Assembly: GCF_904849725.1 (NCBI RefSeq)
Contig: NC_058521.1
Coordinates: 430,670,676-430,734,675 of the forward strand
Source of the DNA: Hordeum vulgare subsp. vulgare
Lineage: Eukaryota > Streptophyta > Magnoliopsida > Poales > Poaceae
DNA length: 64,000 nt
Direction: 5' to 3'
Shown here one piece after another: positions 43,608-54,590 of this stretch. Below the pieces are notes generated by a model. That model had not been told where the DNA came from, searched no databases, and was given only the letters and a program-made list of their open reading frames with translations. The position numbers and the translations under genes are program-made. Positions within the stretch are counted from its first letter, which is position 1, and each line of letters opens with the position of its first letter.

Positions 43608-46318
43608 AGGGCATGTTTGCTTGCCATCTCTGAAGTAGGTTGCATTGCATGACATGGTGAGTTGGGCCTGGCTGAGTAGAAACAACCTTAAAACCAACAT
43701 CTGCAACATGTTTGGTTGCGTGCATCAACACTTCCTGCGTTAGGGGACAACTTTACGCATGGTGTTTGGTTACCTACATTGTCTCAACTCACACATAAGC
43801 ATGTTGTTTGGTTGCACAGAGGGTGCAAGGTGTGCTAACCTTGTACCCTATGTGGTGAGCTTACCCGCTGCACCTTACACATGATCACAACTACCACACC
43901 AACGCCACAACACTACAATGGCAATGAACTACCATATGATGATGAAGTTATTCACCCCAAAGTGTGGCACTGCCTTGCCAACTTCAACCTTCCATGACTG
44001 CTTTCACACAAACTTGGTGTAAGCATCTTCTATCACATGTCTAGTCTTAAACCCTCTATGTTTGCTATTGCTGAAACCTGAAACTTGTTCATTGCAAGCT
44101 TCCATGAATTTTATACCCCTTGTGCCCAGATGAACATTGCATACCACTTGTCCTAGGAATGCACAAGAGAAATGGTTGAAGCAGCAAGCAAAGGAGCAAT
44201 CAAGAAGCAAGCAAAGGAGCAATCAAGCAGTAAGCAATGGAGCAGAAGAGAAGTAGTAAGTATGCATGATCGTATGGCATAACAAGTTCGACCTAGCACT
44301 ACTATGGTGTGATCCTACCATCGCAAGTTCATGATCACCATGAGGGCTACACAAAATATACGTCATCATTGTCATTGTCATCGTCATCGTGATCGCCATC
44401 ACTGTCCAGGATCACGCACGCGATAACCAGCAGCACGCTCTAGTAGTAGTGCTTGCCCATATAGCTCCTGAGCCAGAGCATTGTGTGGGCGTCTGCCATG
44501 ACAAAAAACCTAAAATCCTTGACCTTGTTGTCCAGAAGGTGGCTCAAAGCTGCCACGAGAGCCTCATCGCTGAAGCCACCTTACTCCATGACTACGTTGT
44601 ACATGTTAGGATGGACGTCGAGGGACTTGCTTTCCATAGTGGTTGTTGCCACCTCCTTCGCGGCCACAATCATGTTGGTGAAGACATTGATCTCCTTCTC
44701 CATTAGGCAGACCCTCTTCCTTTTCATATTGACCACAGGGACATGCTCAAATGGCTTGTCATAGTCATCAAGGACTGCCTCTACATATGGAGTGCTTGGG
44801 AACTCTGGCATGGGAGAACCGAGAGGCTCACTGGTTGCCAGCCCGAAGGAGAAGATGTGTTGCATCTGGTTGTAGTTCTTGATGGGTGTGTTGAGGAACT
44901 CAATGTATTTGGGGAGGTTTTAATAAAGAAACACAAGTGTTGTTAGTTGTGAGTAGGCAATGGTTGATGGTTGAAAATAAAGGGGGCACTTAACTAACCG
45001 CGACATGGCCAATGTAGTGATCTGCCTCCAGAACTATCGGGCAATGTACTGAACCCATGAGGCACTGCTAAGGTCTCTGAGCTTGGACACTTAGATCCAT
45101 CGAGCTCTCCACTTCCTGAGGTGGTTGTACACCTGGGTGGGGGTCACCTTCTGGCCACATAAATCCAACACCTGCTTCACAACGATGTTCAAGTGCACCT
45201 CCTTTAAGCCCTTGTCAGTCTAACCCCACTAGAGATGAGCTCATACATCTTGTTCAGCATGAACGTGGACATAAACGGCTCCCACTTCATGTTGTTCCCC
45301 CTACCATCCTTCTTTGCCTTTGCAACTGCCATTAATGCAGCGAGTAGCAACAACAGTTGGCTCAGTGAGCACAACTCGCACAAAAGGAGAACCACTTGTT
45401 GATACCTCGAACACCTCTAAATCAGCAGGCATGTGCTTATCGAGGGGGGACTAGGAGTCCTCGACATAGGGCGCAAGTAACTAGCTGTAGGACACGACAA
45501 GGGCTTGACTAAGATATTGCGCCTGCATGGTCATGTCCTACATTCGTAACATGCATTGACAGTAAGCATAACACACATGGTACGAGATGATCTATGAAAG
45601 GAGGAGCATGCGTCACAACTAGCTATGAATCCATTGTGTTCATCACTATCATACTACTCTTGCATGCTACAAATCCACCACCAATAGCTACCACAACATC
45701 ACAATCTACCATCTGCTCACATATCGACGCACGAATCAACCCTACCACATGCTTGCACATTAAATCCTACACCCACATGCTCTCAGATCTAGCTACAACA
45801 AACAAAGAGGAGGGGTGATTGAACTAATAGACGCCATGGTTGCAACTTGAGGGGGCGCAGGAACAATCAGAGAAGTCGAGGACATGAGTTGCCGCTGTCG
45901 TGGATCGCCCATCGGTGAAGGAGCGCCGCTTACTTGCTCGTCGGTGCCGATGCATGTCGGTGGGAAAACTCGAAAGAGGGGAGAACTGTGGAGGGAGTTT
46001 GGGCGGTGAGAGAAAGGGGGCTAAATAGGGACAACCAAATCTGTGGGAGGTGAGCCAAAATCCTCTCATCGATTTTTTGGAGACGCGCGCAAGCTCGTAC
46101 CATCTACTTGGTCGCATGAGCTCAGCGCCACATTTCCCTCCCTTGCTTTGGTCGAGCCTGGCTCTTCAGAAACTGCCGATTCGAGCGTTGAAGTTGGGAC
46201 TGGCTAAGAGGTACTCTAAACTACATGCGATGCATGTCGAACAGTACGTGCGGGCAACCAAACAGTCTAGATCCTTCCCGCACGGGTCTGGTTGGGCCTA
46301 ATGCAGGTAACCAAACAC
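43608..46318 (-). mobile_element. Harbinger-like DNA transposon with Myb-like ORF only
   Basis: The ends are imperfect inverted repeats: left GCATGTTTGCTTGCC, right (reverse complement) ACGTGTTTGGTTACC. Extra subterminal TGTTTGGTTGC copies lie at about 43708, 43768, 43805 and 46252. A decayed Myb/SANT-like ORF lies on the minus strand. No DDE transposase was recognised, so the element looks non-autonomous. The outer coordinates and the 3-bp duplication are uncertain. Confidence 0.55.
44441..45330 (-). pseudogene. Myb/SANT-like DNA-binding protein of a Harbinger element
   Basis: On the minus strand: NNMKWEPFMSTFMLNKMYEL, then after a one-base shift KGLKEVHLNIVVKQVL, VTPTQVYNHLRKWRARW and VSKLRDLS, the plant Myb/SANT-like domain. 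Further shifted pieces read PIVLEADHYIGHV, YIEFLNTPIKNY, KEINVFTNMIVAAKEV and MADAHTMLWLRSYMGKHY. In Harbinger elements this second protein helps the transposase enter the nucleus and bind the ends. At least three frameshifts make it non-functional. Confidence 0.68.
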
Positions 46319-46439
46319 GTTTGTGGATTCATCCTGAGTGTGTACATATAATCCAATGTTTTCCTTTATGCTCTGCTAATTCTACCACTAAAAATATTAG
46401 GAGACTCTTGCATATTTGCAAAAAATAATTGGAAAAGCT

Positions 46440-46800
46440 TGCATTCAACCGACGGATCGCACACGAACGATCCACTGCCTCATGTGTGTGATGTGTGTCC
46501 TTTGCGTGTCTTTTTATGTAACTTTTTCTGCAACATCGTACGTGCTACAAATTGCCCCCCACAACAACACTCATGTTGCATAAAATTAAGATGAAAAAAT
46601 TATAAATATTTTTTGTATTATCATGTATGTTGCGAAATTTGTTCCGCAACAACACTCATGTTGTGAAAATAGTGAAGAAAACAAACCTGAAACATCATCT
46701 ATGTTACAAAAGATTTCTACAACATAAGCTATGTTGCAAAGGATTGTGCAACACAACTTTTAAAAAGATCTGTCGTCCGATGCGTAGCATGACCCAAAAT
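46440..46800. repeat. array of short ACAACA...TGTTG hairpins, unit 1
   Basis: Repeated small inverted repeats such as ACAACACTCATGTTG (about 46560 and 46655), AACATCATCTATGTT (about 46690) and ACATAAGCTATGT (about 46722). The bounding phrases CGACGGATCGCACACG and GATCTGTCGTCCGATGCG may be decayed inverted ends. No gene; element class unknown. Confidence 0.45.
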
Positions 46801-46827
46801 TAATACAATCCCCGTAATCTTACCTTA

Positions 46828-46980
46828 CCTACTAATAAAGTAAATAGTATTTCTGTCGTACGTCATCAAACTGCCCTCGAAATTATTCATAATTATTCAC
46901 CATGCCACCGACGATTCGCTTTTACCTTCTCAAGTTGTCGTGTGCTATAGATTATTAAAAAAAGGCCATGTTACTTAATA
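46828..46980 (+). repeat. Helitron-head-like sequence
   Basis: TACTAATAAAGTAAATAGTATTTCTGTCGTACG followed by GAAATTATTCATAATTATTCACCATGCCACC. The same phrase order recurs at 52053-52130, and a shorter relative at 50273-50310. It resembles the 5' heads of grass Helitrons from memory. Interrupted by the Stowaway MITE at 46981. Confidence 0.4.
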
Positions 46981-47138
46981 CTCCCTTCATTTCTAAATAT
47001 AAGACCCTTTAAAATTTTTACTATGAACCACATACAGATGTATATAGACATATTTTAGAGTATATGTTCGTTCATTTTGCTTTGTATATAATATATAATG
47101 AAATTTCTAAAAGGTTTTATACTTAGGAACAAAAACAG
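46981..47138. mobile_element. Stowaway-type MITE (Tc1/mariner)
   Basis: 158 bp flanked by TA (46979-46980 and 47139-47140). The inverted ends CTCCCTTCATTTCTAAATAT and (reverse complement) CTGTTTTTGTTCCTAAGTAT, and the internal GTATATAGACATATTTTAGAGT, are the classic grass Stowaway pattern. Non-coding; it would depend on a mariner-like transposase. Confidence 0.85.
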
Positions 47139-47140
47139 TA

Positions 47141-47215
47141 ATAGCCATGCAACTAGCGGAGTGGCCCGAGCCTCTATTTCCTCCACCAGATGCCCGGGTT
47201 CGAGTCCTATTGCCC
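47141..47215 (+). ncRNA. tRNA-like Pol III box pair in a repeat head
   Basis: An A-box-like TAGCGGAGTGG (47154-47164) and a perfect B-box GGTTCGAGTCC (47197-47207). A diverged homologue at about 52203-52255 shows GGCTCGAGCC and AAGTTTGATCC at corresponding places. Spacing and lack of a clover-leaf argue against a functional tRNA; a tRNA-derived SINE or a repeat head is likelier. Confidence 0.35.
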
Positions 47216-47219
47216 CTCC

Positions 47220-48005
47220 TTTTCTGCCTTTTTCTCTGAATTTTTGTTGGCGTGAGATAAAATTGCCTTGCCCAAGCGTAGTTTATTTGATGGGCTACAT
47301 AATGTCACACTTTCAGCCTAGTTACTCTATTTTCGATCTTTGTTTTGTTTTTGACAGATTCAAATGCTTAAAAAATCACATCTCTTAAATCATCACTCTA
47401 AATTAGACATATTATATATGAAAACCGTTCAGAAAAATGTATAGATTTCAAATATATCTCGCATGTTAATTATCTCTAAAATTATGTTTAGGATGCATCT
47501 TTAATTAATATACTTTTATATGATGTATTTTAAAAATGCATATTATATCCATCCATTTAAATTGACTAGATAGGATAGTTTAACGTTTCCATAAAATCTA
47601 TTATTGACACGATAGGGAATGTATATGCTAAAGGTTACAACAAACACAATCCTCCTCTCTATTTCACTCAGTGCACAATAATCAACTCATATGCGATGAT
47701 GTACACTAAACTACTGATACAAGTTTTATGCAAAACCAATGGCTTAATGATGATTTTTATATCATTTGAAATTGTGCTTAGAAAGATGTTTTTAAGAATA
47801 TCAATGCTATATGCGTTCATCAACATTCGTTATGCATGTCTTTACGAATTGATTGTTTTCGATGAAGAAACATAATATGTGATCTTATGTGTATGATATC
47901 ATTGAGTACTAAAATGTACTTTGCTACTTGTGGCCTAATGCCCTATTTTTTGTGCATCATTGAGGAGGAACGTCAGCAAACAATTGAACTCATATAGGGA
48001 CATAG
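47220..48005. other. AT-rich intergenic stretch
   Basis: No gene, terminal repeats or strong motif seen. Short open frames here do not resemble known proteins. Confidence 0.5.
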
Positions 48006-48149
48006 ATACATGTTTTTGACTAAAAAAGGGACTGCTACACGGCCATCGGTGGATGTATGCTATACGTCCGCCACCTCGATGGCCGTTGGATGTACGCCCG
48101 GTCTGATCGATCTTCTGCCACGCCTGACTTGTTTTTTCCTCACTCATTA

Positions 48150-48430
48150 ATTTTCGCAACAACGACTTTGTTGTAGAAATATTTATAACAGAGATTGTGT
48201 TACAAATTTTTTGTGCAACAAAAGTTGTGTTGCTGAATTTTTTGCAACAGAGGTTGTGTTGTGATTTTTTTGTAACAAAAGGTATTGTTACGGATTTTTT
48301 TCCAATAAAGGTATCGACGGATTAAAATTTTGCAACATTAGTGATGTTGCAGAATCTTTCTTGCAACAGGGAGGATGTTGCACAATCTTTCTTGCAATAG
48401 GAGGGATGTTGCAAGAAATGAAACGCCGCT
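48150..48430. repeat. array of GCAACA...TGTTGC hairpins, unit 2
   Basis: Units such as CAACAACGACTTTGTTGTAG, GCAACAAAAGTTGTGTTGC, GCAACAGAGGTTGTGTTG and GCAACATTAGTGATGTTGC follow each other every 30-40 bp and resemble 46440-46800. No coding capacity. Confidence 0.55.
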
Positions 48431-49180
48431 GCTACAAAAAGACCAGGCCACACGAGTCCCCGCTACTACAAGAAGTCCAACATCTTCCTCCCAGCCGCAC
48501 GAGTCTCCGTTGCTATAAAAAATCCAGGCTAGTGGCAAACACTTTTTTTCGAAACAAAGACTCAATTGCAGAAAATGTAGACACAAAAATGGTTTCTTAC
48601 GACCGTGCAATCAAGAGTTAATCCAACGAACATGGAGGTGGTGGACGCCCGCACGCGATCGGCCGGCTGAAGGTAAGATTTCCCCATAAAGTTGACACAC
48701 TTTAATACACTTAAAAAATCATCTAATTTTTTATATCTTTCCACAACATCATTTATCATGGGTAAATGTTTTCAGCCGGAGCGTCGGCCGAAACGTTTCT
48801 TCCGGATCCATCAGCGACGTTAGACCCTTTTTTTCCTTTCTTTTTTCCGTGCCTTATCTTCTTCCTCGTGTCCATCCCCCGCGTAGGCATTGCAGCATGC
48901 CCCACGCGCCCTCTATGATGCATCAGCCACCGCCCAGCGAGCTCGCGCACCGCCGTTCGGCCTCTCGTCACCTCGAGACACGCCCTTCCATGGCCGCACG
49001 CGACGAGGGCCGAGCACCGGATGCCTCCGGCCAACAACGACGAAACCAGTGATGAGGTATATATGGGAGGGGAAGGGGGGCACTGCTGCAACCACCATTA
49101 CTGGATGAAATCGGCCATCGCCGATGCTGGAGCCGAGCCACGGGAGATACCATGGATGTCTCCTGCCATGGACGGATCCG
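48431..49180. other. GC-rich unassigned sequence
   Basis: No supported gene. Overlapping short frames on both strands are unlike known proteins. It joins the hairpin array on the left to the TTGCAAC/CTTCAA array on the right and may be one repeat unit with them. Confidence 0.4.
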
Positions 49181-49640
49181 TGCGTATACAACTGTTGCAA
49201 CCGTCACATAAGACAACTTCAACAGTTGTAGAAAAAAGCTTCAGTCGTAGATAAGAAAAGCTTCAATCGGCACTGCCCAACAAGAAAAAGCTGCAACCAT
49301 TTGTCACAAAAGCTTCAATCGTAGATAGAGAAAGCTTCAACCACATCACCGTGCAAGCGGAAAAGAATTGCAACCATTTTAACAGTAAAGTTTCAATCAA
49401 GATACGAGTGTTGCAACCGTTGACAAAATAGCTTCAAGTGTATATAGAAAATGCTTCAACTATCAAGAGGGGAAGCTTCAACTAGCCAAAATGAAAAATC
49501 TGCAACCCTTACGAAAAAGTTGCAACCCTGGGTGAAAAAAGCTTCAATCGGCATGACAGAAAGCTTCCATCTGCTAAAAAAGCTTCAACCGACATAAGAA
49601 AAGCTTCAAGTGATGAGAGAAAAAGCTTCAACCTGACTCG
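49180..49640 (+). repeat. TTGCAAC / GCTTCAA short-period array
   Basis: Alternating TTGCAACC and AGCTTCAA words every 20-40 bp (for example 49195, 49236, 49258, 49309, 49335, 49414, 49522, 49577 and 49603). The 3' part belongs to the direct duplication. Class unknown. Confidence 0.6.
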
Positions 49641-50271
49641 CCAACGATGGCGAGCGACAACATTGAGAGCTGCATCGGCGACACGACAACACGACAACGA
49701 CGGCTACTGCTAGGTGCTGCAACGACAAAGGATGCCGACGGGCTTCAAGACGGCGTCGTTTTTTGATACAAGGGGTGACGGGGCGAGTACAGAGTTGCAA
49801 CGGAGCTCATCCTAGAGCTTGAGCCCAAATCCATGACAACAAGCAGTTTTATTTCGGATATATGACATGGTTGAAGCAAACCCCAGGTCCCGTGATAGAC
49901 GGGAAAACCCTCCTCGAGCTCCTCCTGTCGCCGGCAGCAAAAACACGACGGATCCGGCCGCCGCAGATCGGGGACGGGCCGACGCGGGGGCAGGAGGCTC
50001 TGTTTTTCCTCGTGCGTGCCTGTGTGGAGTGAGGTTGCAACATTTGCTGTGAAGTTTTTGCTGCAAGGCATTCGGTTGGATCGCGCGCAGATCCAATGTA
50101 CGTAGATGGCTACATCCGATGGTCTGGGCTGGATCGGTCGAACCGTTGCGTCGATCTGCAGGCGCTGATGGCTGCCTTTTATCATGTTCTATTTGGGATG
50201 CCATCAAGTGTGTATAAAGGTTGTTTTTCTGTTTGAAACGTACGACCCGTTTGTTAGTAAAAGAATAAAAA
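49502..50271 (+). repeat. direct duplication, copy 1
   Basis: Matches 53023-53987 closely over its whole length, apart from a 164-bp MITE with its 8-bp target duplication in copy 2. The match ends abruptly in AATAAAAA, where copy 1 continues into TCTATACC and copy 2 into GTACAATT. Open frames in both (for example 49812-50207, minus) have no known relatives that I recognise. Confidence 0.85.
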
Positions 50272-50528
50272 ATCTATACCTAATAATAAAAAGGCTATTG
50301 CTTCCGTCGAAAAACCCACCACGACATTTTTATAAAAAAGATCATGTATTTTTTATTATTCAACCCGTAGTTTAAAACCGTTTTGTTCATGAACGACACA
50401 AGCGCACCCGACCCAAGCACACCTAATAATAATTAAAAACGAGCGTCGTTCTCCGCATGATATCGCCTCACTTGACCAGTTTTGGACAAGGACTCTGCAG
50501 GAGCCTCGAAGCATCACGGCCCGATCCA

Positions 50529-50900
50529 TGAGTATATAAATTAACACCAGTCAATATATCAAGTCTCGAAACTCCTCGCTACCGAAATCGCATGTCGCTC
50601 CCCAGGCAACTGCGGGTTCAGCCGCGCTCATCTTCCTCCCCATCGGCTATAGGTCAGGCAGTCCTGAAATCTTAAAAAGAGTTCATCAGTGCGACTCCAC
50701 GCCACCGAGCTCGCTCGCGGAGAATCGATATCTCCTCCGCTCCCTCGCGTGTGAGTCTCATCGAAATCGAGCTCCTGGAGAGGCAGGAGCTTGCCTCGCT
50801 ACCTTGGCTACGCTGGTTGCCGGTCGCCGGCCGCCGCACTTGCGCAGTTACCTCGAGTGCCTCCAAGCGACACAGATCTAAGGTAGGAAGGGACTTTGCG
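50529..50900 (+). promoter_or_regulatory. promoter-like GC-rich segment (orphan)
   Basis: A TATA box, GTATATAAAT (50532-50541), is followed by GC-rich sequence and a donor-like CTAAGGTAGG at about 50878-50887. A 60-codon frame (50751-50933) has no recognised relatives. It could be a captured or relic 5' exon of a host gene. No downstream exon is seen nearby. Confidence 0.3.
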
Positions 50901-51001
50901 TGGAAAGAGAGAGATGGAGACTTAGAGAGATGATGCATGGACAAAATCGATGGAAAGAGAATAACGGCAGACAACCAACCGTCGAGAGCCTATCCATCTT
51001 A

Positions 51002-51394
51002 GGCCCTGTTTGGAACCACTCAGATTATATAATCCAGTTTTTATAATCTATTATGTCTCCAAACAAGACAGATTATGGTGTAGATTATAAAAACTAGATG
51101 GACAGATTATTAAAAACTCACAATCTACTCTACCCCAGCTAAAATCGGATTATGGATTGCTAATGACCAATTACCCTTGTAAAGTTGGAGATAATTACAT
51201 TCGTGTCACCGCCACCCTCCTTTTTCTTCAAAAAACAAAGGGCAGACAGGTCATTATGCAATGTAAAACCTGAATTACAGTTTATATAATCTGGCCTCCA
51301 AACATGTCCATTTAGATTATTTTTATAAACAAGATTATATAATCTATCTTCATAATCCAGATTATTATAATCTATTGTGGTTCTAAACAGGGCC
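51002..51394. mobile_element. Tourist-type MITE (PIF/Harbinger)
   Basis: 393 bp flanked by TTA (50999-51001 and 51395-51397). Long inverted ends: GGCCCTGTTTGGAACCAC against reverse complement GGCCCTGTTTAGAACCAC, followed by repeated ATAATC/GATTAT words. Non-coding. Confidence 0.88.
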
Positions 51395-51397
51395 TTA

Positions 51398-53022
51398 GCA
51401 TCAAACCAAAACAAATATGGGTCCCACGAAGGGGCGTGGGGTGTGTAGCACAATTGACTCCGTGATGTGCTCTAGATTTCCTATTATATTCTTTCTAATG
51501 CATATACAATATATGGTTCATTTTGAGCTGAGATTTTTTGCATGCACAAGTGAATTTTGTGCCTCCTAATGATTACGCATGTCTCATGGATTTGTGGCTA
51601 CTGGCCTACTGCTTGTTTGTCACATGATTAGTCATGTGGAGATGGATTTCTGGGTACAAGTGATTAAGCTTGTGATTTTATGATCCTTATCTCCATTCTT
51701 TTTTTGATCTCGCTTTTGCACCATCAATTTTTCTCATCTTCTCTTTTAATATGTTTTTTCTATCGTGCCTACTATTTTTCATAGGTGTTGGGCAGAAAGG
51801 TTATGCATGGGCGGATCCATCAAGATACTACTATACCTTGACCCAAGATCATCACGTGTGAGATGTGGGTGTTTCGGCCACACAAAGACAAAAATGAGCT
51901 TTAGTTGCACAGTTTAGTGTTCAAATTTGAAGTTGTTTGTTCAAAATCCATACTAAAATGTGAAGAGTCTTGCCTATAAAAATAATTGTATTTTGTGCAT
52001 AAAAAAATAAATATTGTTCTTCCCGTTACAACGCACGGGCATTTGTGCTATGTTAATAAAAGGATTAGTGCTTCTGTCTGCCCGTCTCTGAAATTATCAC
52101 AAATTACCTACTATGCCACCCATAAATGAAAAAAATATTAATTTTTCCTTCACAAGTCGGTGCACTGGACTTTGATTTATTACCTAGCGACCGACTAATG
52201 TACCACAAGGCTGCAAGCAGCCCACTGGCTCGAGCCTTAAACCCCGACCCAAGTTTGATCCTAACTTAACCCAATTTTCTTTTTTTTTTTTCAAATTTTC
52301 TTTTATCGATTTTAATCATTGATGCTCGTCGCTGCACATCACCACACATCGCCTTTGTCCCCTCTGCTTTGCGCAAGCGAGGTAGGAGACAATGTATGCT
52401 ATTATGCAAAAAGCTTATAGCATTTTATGCAAAAGCTTTCTTTCTTTATTGTCAAGAAAGGACCAACATGTATACTTGGAGTTTTAGCACTTTTATGCAT
52501 AGCCCATGTTGGTCGTAGTTATTTATTTGAGAGCATTTTGGTCATGTGATTACTTGCGAAGTTATAGTTATTATTTTGCTGATGATAGAATGCTAGATCT
52601 TGTGTGGTGGAGTGGTAAGACTCTAACCAACAAGGAATATTTATTTCTATGATATTTACTTCACATGCCATGTGTTGTTTGTGCCTTCCTTTATGCGAAA
52701 GCTTGGTACAATTTATTCTATAAATGTTGATATGGTTATGGTTTGATTTTGGAAGGACATGACTTCATTACATATTGAATTAGTAGGTGTTAATCACTTT
52801 AATGGTTTGCTGGTTGAGAATTATGCCATGCTATTTAATTGTGCAAGTAAAGTTATTACGTCACGTGCTAAAATTGTTGGCCAAGCTCAATGCTTGGAAC
52901 TTGTTATATTAAACCAATGGAGTGATCTTGTGATACTGGAGTTGGAATATGATCTTGCGATGTTGGAGTTTGGATGTGTTATCACTCCTTCATCTATGAG
53001 GTCAAGTCCTTACAAAAAGTTG
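51398..53022 (+). other. AT-rich repeat mosaic
   Basis: No gene. It contains the Helitron-like hairpin end at 52022-52050, a second repeat head at 52053-52130 with tRNA-box-like motifs at 52203-52255, and a degenerate repetitive run (GATCTTGTGATACTGGAG type) at 52920-52975. Confidence 0.45.
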
Positions 53023-53987
53023 CAACCCTTACGAAAAAGTTGCAGCCCTTACAAAAAGTTGCAACCCTAGGTGAAAAAAGCTTCAATCGGCATGACAGAA
53101 AGCTTCCATCTGCTAAAAAAGCTTCAACCGGCATAAGAAAAGCTTCAAGTGATGAGAGAAAAAGCTTCAACCTGACCCGCCAACGATGGCGAGCGACAAC
53201 ATTGAGAGCTGCATCGGCGACACGACAACACGACAACGACGACTACTGCTAGGTGCTGCAACGACAAAGGATGCCGACGGGCTTCAAGACAGTGGCGGAC
53301 CTAGAGAGTATTTTGAGTGGGGGCATGTTCTTTAAAAAATCAACGAATTTAAACATATTTTTCAAAAACCACAAGCAAATGTTGCTGCAGATTTAAATTT
53401 TGAGTGGGGGCCTGGCCTAGGCCCCCACTCACCTCAACATAGGTCCGCCCCTGCTTCAAGACGGCATCGTTTTTTGATACGAGGGGTGACGGGGCGAGTA
53501 CAGAGTTGCAACGGAGCTCATCCTAGAGCTTGAGCCCAAATCCATGACAACAAGCAGTTTTATTTCGGATGTATGACATGGTTGAAGCAAACCCCAGGTC
53601 CCGTGATAGACGGGAAAACCCTCCTCGAGCTCCTCCTGCCGCCGGCAGCAAAAACACGACGGATCCGGCCGCCGCCGTCGCAGATTGGGGACGGGCCGAC
53701 GCGGGGGCAGGAGGCTCTGTTTTTCCTTGTGCGTGCCTGTGTGGAGTGAGGTTGCAACATTTGTTGTAAAGTTTTTGCTGCAAGGCATTCAGTGGGATCG
53801 CGCGCAGATCCAATGTACGTAGATGGCTACATCCGATGGTCTGGGCTGGATCGGTCGAATCGTTGCGTCGGTCTACAGGCGCAGATGGCTGCCTTTTATC
53901 TGTTATATTTGGGATGCCATCAAGTGTGTATAAAGGTTGTTTTTCCGTTTGAAACGTACGACCCGTTTGTTAGTAAAAGAATAAAAA
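53023..53987 (+). repeat. direct duplication, copy 2
   Basis: See copy 1 at 49502-50271. This copy is longer only because it carries the hAT-type MITE at 53290-53453. Scattered single-base differences show the duplication is not recent. Confidence 0.85.
53290..53453. mobile_element. hAT-type MITE with proven empty site
   Basis: 164 bp with inverted ends CAGTGGCGGACCTA and (reverse complement) CAGGGGCGGACCTA, flanked by an 8-bp duplication CTTCAAGA (53282-53289 and 53454-53461). The other duplication copy has a single CTTCAAGA at 49743-49750 with no insert. Internally GAGTGGGGGC and GCCCCCACTC also pair, so the whole element folds as a hairpin. An 8-bp duplication fits the hAT superfamily. 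Confidence 0.85.
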
Positions 53988-54299
53988 GTACAATTAATTC
54001 TGACAACAAAGCGCGAAGTAATTCGTTTGACGATTCTGCCCTCTCGGTCGCTACAGACCGACTCAATTGCGGCGAGTGAGGCACACTGAGAGCATCTCTA
54101 GTAGAGCCCTCAAACCCTCAAACCCTTAAAAATAACCGCTTTTTTTTACAGTTTTCATCGGAAAAACGGCGTAGACTAGTACCCTTAAACCCGTAAAAAA
54201 ATTTAGAGGTCCAACCCTCAAACCCCTTCCGAGCCTGTATAAGTGAGGGTTGGGGGGGGACTGCCCCCAACCCGCACTCATTTTACCATCTCGCGCGGG

Positions 54300-54590
54300 A
54301 GGTAGTTGGTTCCCCCGCGCGGGAGGAAATCGCTCGGCCGTCGCCGCCCCGCGCTCCGGCCGTCGCCCCGCCGCCCCTCCGTGCTCCGGCTGGCGCCCCG
54401 GCCACCGCCCCGCCGCGCCCCGGCCGCCGCCCCTCCGTGCCCACCGTCGTCCGCATCTCGCCCGGCCGCTGCCCTCCTCCCCGGTCGCCGCCCCTCCGCT
54501 CCGGCCGTCGCCCCCGCGCTCCGGCCGCCGCGCCCCAGCCGCCGCCCCGCCGGCCCACCGCGCCCCGGCTGCCGCCCTTCCGCTCCCCGG
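54300..54590. repeat. CCGCCCC-rich low-complexity tract
   Basis: Degenerate GCCGCCCCGCCGGCC-type repeats in the 5' part of the Harbinger element, giving open proline/arginine-rich frames in several readings on both strands. Judged non-coding; perhaps the promoter or 5' leader of the transposase gene. Confidence 0.6.

Larger units (their letters stand above)
50273..52050 (+). mobile_element. candidate Helitron-like insertion
   Basis: It starts TCTATACCTAATAATAAAAAGG exactly where the duplication breaks, after an A. It ends near a hairpin CCCGTTACAACGCACGGG (52022-52039) followed by CATTTGTGCTA, resembling grass Helitron 3' ends, but the final bases read CTAT rather than CTAG. It would include the Tourist MITE and the promoter-like segment at 50529-50900. 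No Rep/helicase gene. Tentative. Confidence 0.3.

Noticed and set aside
47141..47215. Intact tRNA gene
   Set aside because: A and B boxes are present but spacing is too long and no acceptor stem or clover-leaf can be drawn.
48756..49222. GC-rich overlapping frames on both strands
   Set aside because: Several frames open at once, no domain, no splice context; more likely repeat DNA.
49812..50207. Minus-strand frame of 131 codons, repeated in the duplication copy at 53523-53813
   Set aside because: Present in both copies only because the DNA is duplicated; the frames differ in length by small indels and show no known domain.
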